Source of the DNA: Streptomyces griseus
Lineage (GTDB): Bacteria > Actinomycetota > Actinomycetes > Streptomycetales > Streptomycetaceae
Direction of reading: 5' to 3'
DNA length: 64,000 nt
NCBI RefSeq assembly: GCF_900460065.1
Contig: NZ_UAVD01000029.1
Coordinates: forward strand, 186,001 to 250,000
Shown: positions 1-8,621 of the stretch, piece by piece
Position numbering within the stretch: the first letter of the stretch is position 1
Layout of the letters: the number at the start of each line of letters is the position of its first letter
Made by a program: the position numbers and the translations under genes
The notes under the pieces: generated by a model
Told to the model about the DNA's origin: nothing
What the model saw: only the letters and a program-made list of their open reading frames with translations
The model's database searches: none

Positions 1-2094
1 GCCCGCGAGACCGGAATCATGGGCGAGCTGTACACCGAGAACCAGTACCGCAACCCGGAGGGGAACCCCTACTACTGGGACCAGGTCGTCCTCGACGCCG
101 TACGCGCCGAACCGAACATCGACCTCTACCTCAACACCGACGTACGCGAGGTCGACGCGAGCGGCCCCGAGGACAGCCGCGAGGTGCACTCCTGCACCGG
201 CTGGATGATGGGATCGGAGCGCCGCATCACCTTCCACGCGCGCCAGTTCCTCGACTGCACCGGGGACGGCCTGCTCGGTCACCTCGCCGGGGCCCGCCAC
301 CGCGTCGGCCGGGAGTCGCGGGCCGAGTTCGACGAGCCCTGGGCGCCCGACGAGGCGGACGGGGCGCTGCTCGGCTCGACGATCCTCTTCCACACCAAGG
401 ACACGGGCCGGCCGGTGAAGTTCGTAGCGCCCGCCCACGCCAAGGACCTGTCGGACACGCCCATCCTGCGCAACCGCGTCCTGCGCACCGGCGACAACGG
501 GTGCGACTACTGGTGGATCGAGTGGGGCGGCGAACTCGACACCGTCCACGACAACGAGCGCATCCGCGACGAGCTCCAGTCCGTGATCATGGGCATCTGG
601 GACCACATCAAGAACTCCGGCCGCTTCCCCGACGCGGCGAACCTCACCCTGGAATGGGTCGGCAGCCTCCCCGGCAAGCGCGAGTACCGCCGCTTCCTCG
701 GCGACTACGTACTCACCCAGCGGGACATCCTCCAGCAGCGCCAGTTCGAGGACCGGATCGCCTTCGGCGGCTGGTCCGTCGACCTCCACCCCGTCCAGGG
801 CATGTACGCCGACGAGCCCGGCGCGCGCCAGCGGTACGCCGACGGCATCTTCCACATCCCGCTGCGCTCCCTCTACTCGGCGAACGTCACGAACCTGCAC
901 TTCGCCGGGCGCAACATCTCCGCCACCCACATCGCCTTCGGGGCCACCCGCGTCATGGCCACCTGTGCGACGCTCGGCGAGGCCGCCGGCACCGCCGCGG
1001 CCCTGTGCGTCGCCGAGGGGCTCACGCCGCGGCAACTCGCCACCGAACGGCCGGAGCTGGTGCGCCGCACCCTGCTGCGCCAGGACGCGTCCGTGATCGG
1101 CCTCGTGGACGAGGACCCCGGCAACCTCGCCCGCACGGCCCGGGTCACCGCCTCCTCCTGGCTGACCCGGCTCGGCGCCGAACCGACCGAGGACGCGCCC
1201 GGCGCCCCCTACCCGCTCACCCGCGACCTCGCCGTGCTGCTGCCGGTCGATCCCGCGCTCGACACGGTCGACCTGCTCGTCCACGGCGCCCCGGACGGCC
1301 GGTCCCGGGAACTCACCGTGGAGCTGTGGGGCACGGGCCACCCCGAGAACGCGGTCCCCGTCGACCGGCTCCTCACCACCACGGTCACCGTCCCGCCCGG
1401 CGGCCCCCACTGGGTCACGGCCCGTCTCGACCACCACCCCGATACCCCCGGCAACGCGATCCTCACCGTGCGGGCCTGCGCGGACACGGCCCTGGTGCTC
1501 CTCCCCGAACGCGCCCACGGCGTCCTCGCGTTGCGCAGGAAGGCGGAGGGGGACGCGGCCGTCGACCACGACATCCCGGAGGAGGACGGCCAGCTGGTCC
1601 TGGAGTGGCAGGCCCGCGGGCTGCGTCGGCAGACCTTCGCCTTCCGGGCGGCCCCCCGCACCGCGGCGTTCCACCCCGAGCGGGCCGTGGGCGGATACCA
1701 GCGCCCCTACGGCGGTCCGCAGATGTGGTCCTCGGCGTCCCGGGGCGATGCCCAGTGGCTCCGGCTGGACTGGGACGACGAGCGGGAACTCACCGAGATC
1801 CGCCTGGTGTTCGACGACGACGTCGACGAGTACCTCAACAACCTGCACCGCCACCGCACCCCGTACGAGGTCATGCCGGAGCTCGTACGCGACTACCGGG
1901 TCCAGAGCCGCGACGCCGCCGGAGCGTGGCACACCCTCCTCACGGTGACGGACAACCGGCGCCGCCACCGCGTGCACGCGCTGTCGGCCGCGGACGGCGG
2001 CCCCGTACGCACCGGCGCGCTGCGGCTCGTGGTCGACGCGACGCACGGGGCGCGGCACGCCCACGTGATCGCCTTCAAGGCGTACGGCGCCTGA
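1..2094 (+). CDS. FAD-dependent oxidoreductase, 5'-truncated by window edge
   Basis: The frame is open from base 1 and already inside a protein, so the N-terminal dinucleotide-binding fold lies upstream; the ATG at base 19 is probably internal. The visible part resembles the PF12831 FAD-dependent oxidoreductase family: DCTGDGLLGHLAGA in the first hundred residues and a closing flavin motif FAGRNISATHIAFG near residue 300. After about residue 380 the chain changes character into two beta-rich stretches, the last (WSSASRGDAQWLRLDW onward) looking like a discoidin/F5-8-type sandwich. That suggests a flavoenzyme fused to carbohydrate-binding modules. The substrate cannot be told. It converges on the IclR gene, separated by a hairpin. 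Family assignment is fairly secure, the function is not. Confidence 0.75.
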   Translation, partial: ARETGIMGELYTENQYRNPEGNPYYWDQVVLDAVRAEPNIDLYLNTDVREVDASGPEDSREVHSCTGWMMGSERRITFHARQFLDCTGDGLLGHLAGARHRVGRESRAEFDEPWAPDEADGALLGSTILFHTKDTGRPVKFVAPAHAKDLSDTPILRNRVLRTGDNGCDYWWIEWGGELDTVHDNERIRDELQSVIMGIWDHIKNSGRFPDAANLTLEWVGSLPGKREYRRFLGDYVLTQRDILQQRQFEDRIAFGGWSVDLHPVQGMYADEPGARQRYADGIFHIPLRSLYSANVTNLHFAGRNISATHIAFGATRVMATCATLGEAAGTAAALCVAEGLTPRQLATERPELVRRTLLRQDASVIGLVDEDPGNLARTARVTASSWLTRLGAEPTEDAPGAPYPLTRDLAVLLPVDPALDTVDLLVHGAPDGRSRELTVELWGTGHPENAVPVDRLLTTTVTVPPGGPHWVTARLDHHPDTPGNAILTVRACADTALVLLPERAHGVLALRRKAEGDAAVDHDIPEEDGQLVLEWQARGLRRQTFAFRAAPRTAAFHPERAVGGYQRPYGGPQMWSSASRGDAQWLRLDWDDERELTEIRLVFDDDVDEYLNNLHRHRTPYEVMPELVRDYRVQSRDAAGAWHTLLTVTDNRRRHRVHALSAADGGPVRTGALRLVVDATHGARHAHVIAFKAYGA

Positions 2095-2102
2095 CCGCAC
2101 GC

Positions 2103-2149
2103 CGAAGGGCCGGTGGAGACCGACCGCATCGGTCTCCACCGGCCCTTCG
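2103..2149. terminator. Bidirectional hairpin between convergent genes
   Basis: A perfect 19-bp inverted repeat (2103-2121 with 2131-2149) with a 9-nt loop lies in the 64-bp gap between the oxidoreductase stop and the IclR stop. It is placed to end transcription from both sides. No U-tract is seen, as is common in Streptomyces. Confidence 0.75.
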
Positions 2150-2158
2150 CCGTGGGGG

Positions 2159-2947
2159 TCAGAGCGCCCCGAGCGCCTGACTGATCGCGTCGGCGGCCTC
2201 GATGACCTCGCGCACGAGGGCGAGACGCTGCGCCTCGGCGTCCGAGCGGTCACCGAGGACCGAGGTCGGGCCCCAGAGGGAGATGGCGGCGACGATGTCC
2301 CCCGAGGCGTCGCGCACGGGCGCGGCCAGGGACGCGCGGCCCAGGGCCCGCTCCTCGGCCTCGACCGCGTAGCCGGTGCGCCGGACGGTCTCGATCTCGG
2401 TGTCCAGGTGGTCGTGGCTGGTGGTCGTGTACTCGGTGTGCGCTGCGAGAGGGTCGCCCAGCAGCTTGCGGCGCTCCTTCGAGGTGAGGCCGGTGAGCAG
2501 GCACTTGCCGATGCTCGTCGCGTGCAGCGGCGCGGTGTGGCCCGCCTGCGTGTAGGACTTGGGCGCCCGGGTGCCCTCGAAGTTGCACAGGAACATCAGC
2601 TCGCTGTCCCGGCGTACGGCCGCGTTCGCGCCGAGTCCGGTGCGGGTGGCGAGGCCCTGGAGCACCATGCGGGAGGCCCGGTGCACGGGGTGGCGGTTGG
2701 CGGCGGTGGCGGCCAGGGGGAGCAGGCCGAGGCTGAGCCGGTAGAGGTTGCTGACCGGATCGCGTTCGACCATGTCCAGGCGTTCCAGGGTGGACAGCAG
2801 ACGCGAGGTGGTCGACGATCCCAGTCCGGTGAGCTCGGCGACGTCGGAGACACGGAGTTCGGGCCGGCCCGAGTCAAGTGCGCGCAGCACCGAGACTGCT
2901 CGTTCGACGCTCTGGTTCGTCCCGACATCAGTAGCCCGCGTGGCCAT
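2159..2947 (-). CDS. IclR family transcriptional regulator
   Basis: A 262-residue protein with the IclR layout: an N-terminal winged helix (about residues 12-62, containing VSDVAELTGLGSSTTSRLL) and a C-terminal effector-binding domain (about 75-255). I chose the ATG at 2947 because AAGGAGGG lies just upstream; the frame is open about 18 codons further but has no comparable ribosome site there. It converges on the FAD oxidoreductase and has the esterase-like gene behind it, so it may control either. The upstream 50 bp contain several TGCA/TTGCA repeats (about 2960-2990), a possible operator. The ligand is unknown. Confidence 0.9.
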   Translation of the reverse strand: MATRATDVGTNQSVERAVSVLRALDSGRPELRVSDVAELTGLGSSTTSRLLSTLERLDMVERDPVSNLYRLSLGLLPLAATAANRHPVHRASRMVLQGLATRTGLGANAAVRRDSELMFLCNFEGTRAPKSYTQAGHTAPLHATSIGKCLLTGLTSKERRKLLGDPLAAHTEYTTTSHDHLDTEIETVRRTGYAVEAEERALGRASLAAPVRDASGDIVAAISLWGPTSVLGDRSDAEAQRLALVREVIEAADAISQALGAL

Positions 2948-3039
2948 GACCCTCCTTGCTTTGCAAATCTCTTGCACTATCTGCATCACCCTATCGCGCA
3001 TGATCGGCGCCCGTACCTGAATTCGCCACCGCGATGGTT

Positions 3040-3081
3040 CCGTTCCACCGACACCCCGCGGGCCGGGGGCCGGTGGAACGG
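3040..3081 (-). terminator. Hairpin downstream of the esterase-like gene
   Basis: An 11-bp perfect stem (3040-3050 with 3071-3081, CCGTTCCACCG/CGGTGGAACGG) around a GC-rich 20-nt loop that can pair further. It starts 18 bp after the stop of the leftward gene at 3099. Confidence 0.6.
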
Positions 3082-3098
3082 GAGTGCGGGCCGTCCGG

Positions 3099-4097
3099 TC
3101 ACGTCCGGAGGGACAGGAACTGGCGCTGGGCCTCCTCCAGCGCCGCGGTCTCGGCCCGCTCGCCGGGGTGGTCGAAGTGCCCGGCCCGCAGGACGACGAG
3201 TTCCCGCGGTCCGGCCAGCGCGTTGTGCACCGCGAACTGCCCCGGCGGGGGCACCGAGGGGTCGAACAGGGCCGCGCCCACGTGTACGGGTATCCGGAGA
3301 TGCCGGGCGGCCGTCGCGGCGTCGAAGTAGGCCAGGACGTCCAGCACCGAGGGGTCCTCGGCGAGCCGCGCGCGCACGGACTCCCCGCTGCCCGTGCACG
3401 GGAGCGTCACCCGGAGAGGGTGGTTGCCGAAGGTCGGCACGGTGAGGCCGGCGGCGCGGAAGCGGTCGTCCCAGGGGAGTGCCAGCGCTCCGATGCCGCC
3501 GCCGAAGCTCGTGCCCAGGTAGGTGAGCCGTCCGGAAGTCTCCGGCACCAGGCTGCTCAGCGCCGTGGCCGCGCACCAGACGTCCGCCACGCATCCGCCG
3601 ATGACGTAGGACTCCCGGGCCTCGATGCCGTGGAGCACGTGTCCCGCCGACCTCGGGGCGACGCCGGGCAGCAGGCTCCGCGTTCCGAGCCCGCGCAGGC
3701 AGGGCCAGATCGTCGCGGTCCCCGGCGGGGCCTGCCGGGGGTCCGGGGCCGCACGGCCCCCGTATCCGTGGGTGGACACGCACCCCCGTGTGACGTGCCC
3801 GTCGGCGGGAACGGTCAGCCACCCGCCGATCCGGACGCCGTCGACGGACGTGTACGAGATGTCGGCGACCCGGACGCCGTCCACCGTGGTCCAGGGTCCC
3901 TCGATCCGGGGCGCGGGGTCGACGCGCAGCGCACGCGCGTGGCGCTCCCGCCAGAAGTCGGCGAAGTCCTCCGGGCCGGGCGGGGCCTCCACCGTGAGGA
4001 GGCGCGGGAGGTCGTGGCCGTGGGTCGGATCGAAGGGGAAGGTGTGGTGGAGGGGGTGGAGTCCGGTGCCGTCGGACGTCAGCGGATGGGTGGACAA
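3099..4097 (-). CDS. Acetylxylan esterase / cephalosporin-C deacetylase-like alpha/beta hydrolase
   Basis: A 332-residue cytoplasmic hydrolase of the AXE1 (PF05448) type. The nucleophile elbow GTSFGG places Ser197 as catalytic, and His307 (GHFDHPG) fits the triad histidine; the acid is probably the Asp in ALFDPSVPP. No signal peptide is visible. The start is inferred as TTG at 4097, preceded by AAGGAGAGACC; a longer frame reaches 4388 but its added N-terminus is Arg/Pro-rich and does not look like protein. Family members deacetylate xylan oligomers, acetylated sugars or cephalosporin C; the true substrate is unknown. It is monocistronic, with 580 bp of non-coding DNA upstream. Confidence 0.85.
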   Translation of the reverse strand: MSTHPLTSDGTGLHPLHHTFPFDPTHGHDLPRLLTVEAPPGPEDFADFWRERHARALRVDPAPRIEGPWTTVDGVRVADISYTSVDGVRIGGWLTVPADGHVTRGCVSTHGYGGRAAPDPRQAPPGTATIWPCLRGLGTRSLLPGVAPRSAGHVLHGIEARESYVIGGCVADVWCAATALSSLVPETSGRLTYLGTSFGGGIGALALPWDDRFRAAGLTVPTFGNHPLRVTLPCTGSGESVRARLAEDPSVLDVLAYFDAATAARHLRIPVHVGAALFDPSVPPPGQFAVHNALAGPRELVVLRAGHFDHPGERAETAALEEAQRQFLSLRT

Positions 4098-4500
4098 GGT
4101 CTCTCCTTGCTCGGTGACGAGGTGATCGCACGCCCGCCCGCGACCGATCTCGGCGCGATGCACGCCGAGACGCGGGGACAGGGGCCACGAGCCGTGTCCC
4201 GGAGGGAGCGGGGGCCGAACGGTGCGCGGGCAGGGTCCGGCCGCCGTCGGTCCCTCGTTCGCTCTCCCGGCTCTGGGCCGGGCAGGCGCGGGCAGCCGGC
4301 AGCAGCGTGGGGTGAGGGCCGCCCGCCGGGCTCGGTCGGGGCGACGTGCGCGTGAACGATGCCGGTACCGGGTGGGAAGCGGCTTCACCCCGCTCCGTCA
4401 CCGAGTGAGGCCCGAGAGCCTCGCGGTGCCCGCCGACGGAATCCCGTCGTGATCATCGTCCGCGCGACCATACGGTGATTCACCCGCGGGGCGCAACAGG

Positions 4501-4562
4501 CCCCTGGCCTCTTCCGGCGGAACGAAGACAGCGTTCTTCGTTCCGCCGGAAGCGGCCAGGGG
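4501..4562 (-). terminator. Very long hairpin, 28-bp stem
   Basis: Bases 4501-4528 pair with 4535-4562 with one mismatch and a 6-nt loop. It lies downstream of the leftward PLDc_N/SHOCT gene and forms a tandem terminator with the next hairpin. Confidence 0.7.
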
Positions 4563-4568
4563 TGACGA

Positions 4569-4608
4569 GGGGCGCCTCGGCCGGCGGCTTTGCCGGCCGA
4601 GGCGCCCC
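4569..4608 (-). terminator. Second tandem hairpin, 17-bp perfect stem
   Basis: GGGGCGCCTCGGCCGGC (4569-4585) pairs perfectly with 4592-4608 around the loop GGCTTT. It is the hairpin nearer to the end of the leftward gene at 4678. Confidence 0.7.
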
Positions 4609-4677
4609 AACCGGCCGCCGGCGCGGGGCCGTCCGTCCGCCGGAACGCGGTCCGCGCCGAGGTGCCGGGGCCCTGCC

Positions 4678-5082
4678 TCAGGCGAGCAGCTTCGCCTTCG
4701 CCCGCTCGTACTCCTCGGGGCTGAGCGCGCCCTTGTCCTTGAGTTCGGCGAGCTTCGCCAGATCCTTCACGTGGTCGCTGCCCCCGGAACCGCCCTGGCT
4801 CGTCGCGGCTTCGCGCACGTAGGTGCGGAACGCCGCCTCCGAGTCCTTGGCCAGCTTCTCGTCGCGTTCGTGCATGCTGCGACCGCGGACGATCAGATAG
4901 ATCAGTACGCCCAGGTACGGCAGCAGGATGACGAGGATCAGCCACCCCGCCTTGGCCCAGCCGTTGAGCGAGTGGTCCCGGAAGAGGTCGGTGACGACCT
5001 TGAACAGCAGGAAGAACCACATGACCCAGAGGAACAGGTACAGCATGGTCAGAAAGACTTCCAGGAGCGGGTAGTCGTCCAT
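4678..5082 (-). CDS. PLDc_N / SHOCT domain membrane protein
   Basis: A 134-residue protein with two hydrophobic segments (about residues 10-30 and 43-63), a PLDc_N-type motif in the second (WLILVILLPYLGVLIYLIVRG), and a C-terminal SHOCT helix pair ending LKDKGALSPEEYERAKAKLL. SHOCT domains usually mediate oligomerisation. Proteins of this build are common small membrane proteins in Streptomyces and have no assigned reaction; the phospholipase catalytic HKD motifs are absent. The ATG at 5082 is the only sensible start. It follows the NUDIX gene in the same direction after about 100 bp. Confidence 0.85.
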   Translation of the reverse strand: MDDYPLLEVFLTMLYLFLWVMWFFLLFKVVTDLFRDHSLNGWAKAGWLILVILLPYLGVLIYLIVRGRSMHERDEKLAKDSEAAFRTYVREAATSQGGSGGSDHVKDLAKLAELKDKGALSPEEYERAKAKLLA

Positions 5083-5185
5083 GGGCCTACTCCCTGTCGC
5101 ACGGCTGGTCCCTTATTCATACATTGGGTCCGGTTCGTCCGCATCTGAGGGAGTAAGGGGGCGTCCCCACGGAGAGGGCGGTGCG

Positions 5186-5686
5186 TCAGGCACGGCCCCC
5201 GTCGGGGGCGATCCGCAGCACGTGCGCGGGCGGGTGGACGATGCCCAGCTCCGGCCGCCAGGCCGCGAGGATCTGTGCGGACGGGTCGAACAGGGAGGAC
5301 GGCAGTTCCTCGGGGGCGGTCCACCGCCAGGCGCTGATCAGATGCGGTTCGGTCACCTCGGGGTCACCGGAGGCGAGCCGCACGACGGCCGCCATGCTGA
5401 CGCGGTTGATGCCGCCGATCACGTCGTGGACCATCGCGATGACCTCCACGGCCGCCTCGTCGACGGCCAGGCCGGTCTCCTCGCGCAGTTCCCGGGCGGC
5501 CGCGGCGGCGATCGACTCGTGCGTCGCGTCGACCTTCCCGCCCGGCAGCTCCCACGTACCGCTGTGGTGCCGGCCCAGCAGCACGCGCCCCCGGCCGTCC
5601 TCGACGATCACGCCGACCCCGAGGGCCGCCTGTGCCGCGGGCGGGCGGGTGTTGCGGGTGGGTTCGGTGACGGGCTCGGCTGACAT
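5186..5686 (-). CDS. NUDIX hydrolase
   Basis: A 166-residue protein with a complete Nudix box, running from GGKVDATHES to RELREETGL (pattern GX5EX7REUXEEXGU), which binds the divalent metal and cleaves nucleoside-diphosphate-linked compounds. The sequence before the box, VLLGRHHSGTWELPGG, is typical of MutT-like and dinucleotide-cleaving members. GGAGA lies 9 nt before the ATG. It follows the NAD-kinase-like gene by 79 bp on the same strand, so it may be co-transcribed and act on nucleotides. That link is inference only. Confidence 0.9.
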   Translation of the reverse strand: MSAEPVTEPTRNTRPPAAQAALGVGVIVEDGRGRVLLGRHHSGTWELPGGKVDATHESIAAAAARELREETGLAVDEAAVEVIAMVHDVIGGINRVSMAAVVRLASGDPEVTEPHLISAWRWTAPEELPSSLFDPSAQILAAWRPELGIVHPPAHVLRIAPDGGRA

Positions 5687-5765
5687 GGTGCTGCATCTCC
5701 GCTCTCCGGGGCCGGGTCCGGACCACCGTAGCGAAGCGGCCGCGGCGGCGGTGGGGCGACCGCGC

Positions 5766-6665
5766 TCACGCGACCAGGCGCAGCGACCTCTCCGCGATGC
5801 CGAGCCGTACGCTCTGACCCCAGGTCAGCTCCAGGGCGTCGGACTCCATCCCGTCCCCGAAGACCACGAGCCGGTCCGACTCCACGGTCAGCCGCAGCCC
5901 CTGCCCGCGCCCCAGCTCGCCGGCCACCCTGGAGGTGCCGGTCGCCGGGGAGGGCCACGCCTCGCGCACGAACCACAGGAGGCGGGCGTCGCACGGTGCG
6001 GGCAGCGGCAGGGCGCCGCCGCGCTCCAGCCACAGCGAGCGGAGCCATCCGGTGGCCCCCGTGCCGGTGCCGACCAGTACCCCGGAGGAGGCCTGGGCCT
6101 CGCCGGGGGCGCTCTCGCCGTCGGGGCCCAGGCGGTAGCGGGCCGTCTGGTGGCCGGGCGGCCCGAGGTAGATCTCGTTCAGGGCGAGTAGGCGCTGCGT
6201 GTCGTCGGCCACGGCCTCGACCATGGTCAGCTCCTCGGCCTTCCCGCCGGCCGCCGTCGCGGCGCGCAGCAGGGCCGCCGCGTCGGCGCGGCGGTGGCGG
6301 ACCAGGACGCCGGGATTGCGCCCCGGGTCGGTGTCGATGCCCACCACCGGCTGCCCGGACAGGTACTTCGCCGTGTTGGCGACCAGCCCGTCCTGGCCGA
6401 CCACGACCACCACGTCCTCCGGGGCGAACAGGAAGCGGTCCAGGTCCGCCCGCTCCACCCGGGAGCTGCGCCAGGTGAGCGGCACGGCCGCGGCCACCTC
6501 CCGCAGTGCCTGCCGGGTGTCCTCGTGGCGACGGGCCACCTCGTCGATCGAGCGCCCCCGGCTGGACAGGAAGAACGCGGCCTGCCCGTGCGTCCCGTGC
6601 CGGGCGAGCAGTTCCTCGTACTCCGTCCGCCGGTGGACGACCACCGCCCGGGGCGCCAGGCTCAC
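5766..6665 (-). CDS. NAD(+)/NADH kinase-like protein
   Basis: A 299-residue protein resembling ATP-NAD kinases. It has the strand VVVVVGQDGLVANTAKYL where kinases carry GGDGT, LNEIYLG matching the conserved NE motif, and GTGTGATGW matching the TPTGSTAY motif. The first Gly of GGDG is Gln here, so catalytic competence is uncertain. The GTG start at 6665 overlaps the TGA of the upstream SPFH gene (GTGA), implying translational coupling. It could phosphorylate NAD, a related nucleotide or a lipid (the fold is shared with diacylglycerol kinases), or only bind the nucleotide. Confidence 0.75.
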   Translation of the reverse strand: MSLAPRAVVVHRRTEYEELLARHGTHGQAAFFLSSRGRSIDEVARRHEDTRQALREVAAAVPLTWRSSRVERADLDRFLFAPEDVVVVVGQDGLVANTAKYLSGQPVVGIDTDPGRNPGVLVRHRRADAAALLRAATAAGGKAEELTMVEAVADDTQRLLALNEIYLGPPGHQTARYRLGPDGESAPGEAQASSGVLVGTGTGATGWLRSLWLERGGALPLPAPCDARLLWFVREAWPSPATGTSRVAGELGRGQGLRLTVESDRLVVFGDGMESDALELTWGQSVRLGIAERSLRLVA

Positions 6666-7675
6666 GCGCCCGCCCCGCCTTCCGGGCGGCCGAGCCTGGC
6701 GAGCAGACCGGTGAGGACGTCGGGGGAGAGGGTGATGCTCTCGACGCGCGGCAGGTTCTCCGCGAGCCGGGTCGCCGCCAGGGCGTGCAGCGTGGCCGGA
6801 TCGGCCTCGCCGTGCACCCGCAGCCACGCGGCCTGCGCCTCGGCCCGGGCACCGCCCGTCTCCCGCGCCGCCTCGGCCTCCGCGCGGGCCAGGCGCACCG
6901 TGCGGGCCGCCGCCGCCTCGGTGCGTACGCCGTCGGCGGCGGCCTTCTCCTCGGCCTCGCGGCGGGCGTTGGTGCCGCGCTGGTCGACCAGCTGCTCCTC
7001 GCGCCGGGCCAGTTCGATCTGGCTGGCCAGCTCGTTCTCGGCGATGGCGCGTTCCCGCTCGACGGCCACGGCCCGCCGTTCATAGGTGGCCCGGTCCGCC
7101 TCCTGCTGGATCTGCTCGCGGGCCGGGGTGCGCAGGGCGCGCTCGACCTCGGCCTCCGGGCGGATCGCGACGACCCGCACGGCCACCACGTCGATGCCGG
7201 TGGCCGGGAGGCGGGGCTCGGCGGTGAGACCGGTGGCGACCCGTTCACGTACGGAGGCGACGCCGTCGACCAGGGCCGCCGCGAGCGGGGTGCGGGCCAG
7301 GACGTCCAGCGTGTGCTGCTGCGCGGTCTCCGTGAGGAGCGTGGCGATCTGTTCCAGCGGCGCGCCGCGCCAGCTCCCGGTGTCCGGGTCCACGGAGAAG
7401 TCGAGCCGGTTCGCCGCCTCGGCCGGATCGCTGATCCGGTAGGTGACGGTGGCCTGCACGGTGACGTCCTGGAAGTCGGCCGTACGGGCGTGGAACGCCA
7501 TGGCCAGCTCCCGGTCGTCGACCGGCACCTCGGAGAGGGCCGCCGACAGCGACCGGTACCAGAAGCTGAGCCCCCGGCCGTCGTGGGCGAGCTTGCCGCG
7601 CGTGTGGTGGCGGATGTGGGCGGTGGGCGCGGAGCGCAGGTGTCGCCAGCCGAAGCGCCGGGTGATGTCGGCCAT
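6662..7675 (-). CDS. SPFH/Band 7 domain protein (slipin/prohibitin-like)
   Basis: A 337-residue protein with a Band 7 beta-domain over about residues 20-190 (VTVQATVTYRISDP; the usual repetitive-oligomer surface around RVATGLTAEPRLPATGIDVV), followed by an Ala/Glu/Arg-rich helix that looks coiled-coil (about 200-290). SPFH proteins form large membrane-associated scaffolds. No hydrophobic N-terminal anchor is evident, unlike many slipins. The ATG at 7675 is preceded by AAGGGGGG. It is coupled to the NAD-kinase-like gene by a 4-nt overlap. An AGTCA-AGG-TGACT inverted repeat lies about 54 bp upstream. Confidence 0.85.
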   Translation of the reverse strand: MADITRRFGWRHLRSAPTAHIRHHTRGKLAHDGRGLSFWYRSLSAALSEVPVDDRELAMAFHARTADFQDVTVQATVTYRISDPAEAANRLDFSVDPDTGSWRGAPLEQIATLLTETAQQHTLDVLARTPLAAALVDGVASVRERVATGLTAEPRLPATGIDVVAVRVVAIRPEAEVERALRTPAREQIQQEADRATYERRAVAVERERAIAENELASQIELARREEQLVDQRGTNARREAEEKAAADGVRTEAAAARTVRLARAEAEAARETGGARAEAQAAWLRVHGEADPATLHALAATRLAENLPRVESITLSPDVLTGLLARLGRPEGGAGA

Positions 7676-7728
7676 GATGAGGCCCCCCTTGATTTCGTCA
7701 TGGCGACGATAAGGGGTGGCGCTATTAG

Positions 7729-7741
7729 AGTCAAGGTGACT
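7729..7741 (-). promoter_or_regulatory. Inverted repeat upstream of the SPFH gene
   Basis: AGTCA-AGG-TGACT sits in an AT-richer 25-bp patch between the SDR stop and the SPFH start. It could be an operator or part of a promoter; no binding protein is known. Confidence 0.3.
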
Positions 7742-7742
7742 A

Positions 7743-8531
7743 TTAACGGGATCCGGGGCGGTGGGTGGCCCGGTACCTGGCCGGGATCTCGCCGCCTCCG
7801 TGCACGGCGAGGTCGGCGCCGTTGACGTACGAGGAGAGGTCGCACGCCAGCCAGAGGCAGGCCCGCGCCACGTCGTCGGGCTCGGCCGGCCGTCCCATCG
7901 GGACGAGGTCCGCCAGCGCGGCGAGGCCGTCGTCCCCGTACGGGGTCCCGGAGTTCTCGGTCCGGACGGGGCCGGCCGTGATGTGGTTGACCCGGACCCG
8001 CGGCGCCCATTCGAGAGCCAGGGCGCGGGTCAGCCCGAGCAGGCCCGCCTTGGCGGCGGAGTAGGCGGCGGTCCCCGGTTGCGGGTCGTGGGCGGAGACG
8101 CTGCCGATGTTGATGACACCCCCGCCGCCCGGCTGCTCCCGCATCACCAGGTTCGCCGCCTGTGCCGCGTAGAACGGGGCGAGGAGGTTGAGTGCGACCA
8201 CCTTCTCGACGAAGCGCGGCGACACGGTCGCCGCGTCGGCGTCCGGAGAGCCGCCGGCGTTGTTCACGAGGGTGTCGAGCCGCCCGAACCGCTCGGCGGT
8301 GGCCGCGACGACGTCGGCCGCCGCCACCGGATCCCGCAGGTCGGCCGCCCGGAAGGCGGCCTCGCGTCCGTCCGTCGAAGGCAGGGTGGTCGGTGTCGTG
8401 CGTCCGCAGACCATGACGTCCGCGCCGCACGCCAGGAAGGCCCGCGCGATCGCGGCCCCCAGGCCCCTGGTGCCGCCGGTGACGAGCACGGCCCGTCCGG
8501 TGAGATCCATCGGGTGCGACTGGTCGTCCAT
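7743..8531 (-). CDS. Short-chain dehydrogenase/reductase (SDR)
   Basis: A 262-residue classical SDR. It has the cofactor motif TGGTRGLG at about residue 15, the structural NNAG motif, the catalytic Ser in INIGSVSAHD and YSAAKAG carrying the active Tyr and Lys. The ATG at 8531 has GGGAGGG 6 nt upstream; a second Met eight codons in is possible. The product is a soluble NAD(P)-dependent oxidoreductase of unknown substrate. A perfect CAAGCGCTTG palindrome lies about 30 bp upstream and may be an operator. Confidence 0.9.
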   Translation of the reverse strand: MDDQSHPMDLTGRAVLVTGGTRGLGAAIARAFLACGADVMVCGRTTPTTLPSTDGREAAFRAADLRDPVAAADVVAATAERFGRLDTLVNNAGGSPDADAATVSPRFVEKVVALNLLAPFYAAQAANLVMREQPGGGGVINIGSVSAHDPQPGTAAYSAAKAGLLGLTRALALEWAPRVRVNHITAGPVRTENSGTPYGDDGLAALADLVPMGRPAEPDDVARACLWLACDLSSYVNGADLAVHGGGEIPARYRATHRPGSR

Positions 8532-8558
8532 GGTCGGCCCTCCCGGGGCAAAATCTAC

Positions 8559-8568
8559 CAAGCGCTTG
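8559..8568 (-). promoter_or_regulatory. CAAGCGCTTG palindrome in the SDR promoter region
   Basis: A 10-bp perfect palindrome in the context TACCAAGCGCTTGTTA, 28-37 bp before the SDR start, in a locally AT-rich patch. The form fits a TetR- or LacI-type operator. Confidence 0.4.
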
Positions 8569-8621
8569 TTAGGTTCGGTAGAGGGAGGGGCGGGCCGGGG
8601 GGTGGCAGGGGTGTGCGTATA

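Larger units (their letters stand above)
4098..4677. other. 580-bp intergenic region
   Basis: Open frames here lack codon bias, ribosome sites and recognisable motifs. The right part holds two strong hairpins (separate entries); the left part presumably carries the promoter of the esterase-like gene, though no clear -10/-35 pair is visible. Confidence 0.6.

Noticed and set aside
4098..4452. Small frames upstream of the esterase-like gene
   Set aside because: Arg/Gly/Pro-rich products without ribosome sites; the family homology of the esterase begins at 4097.
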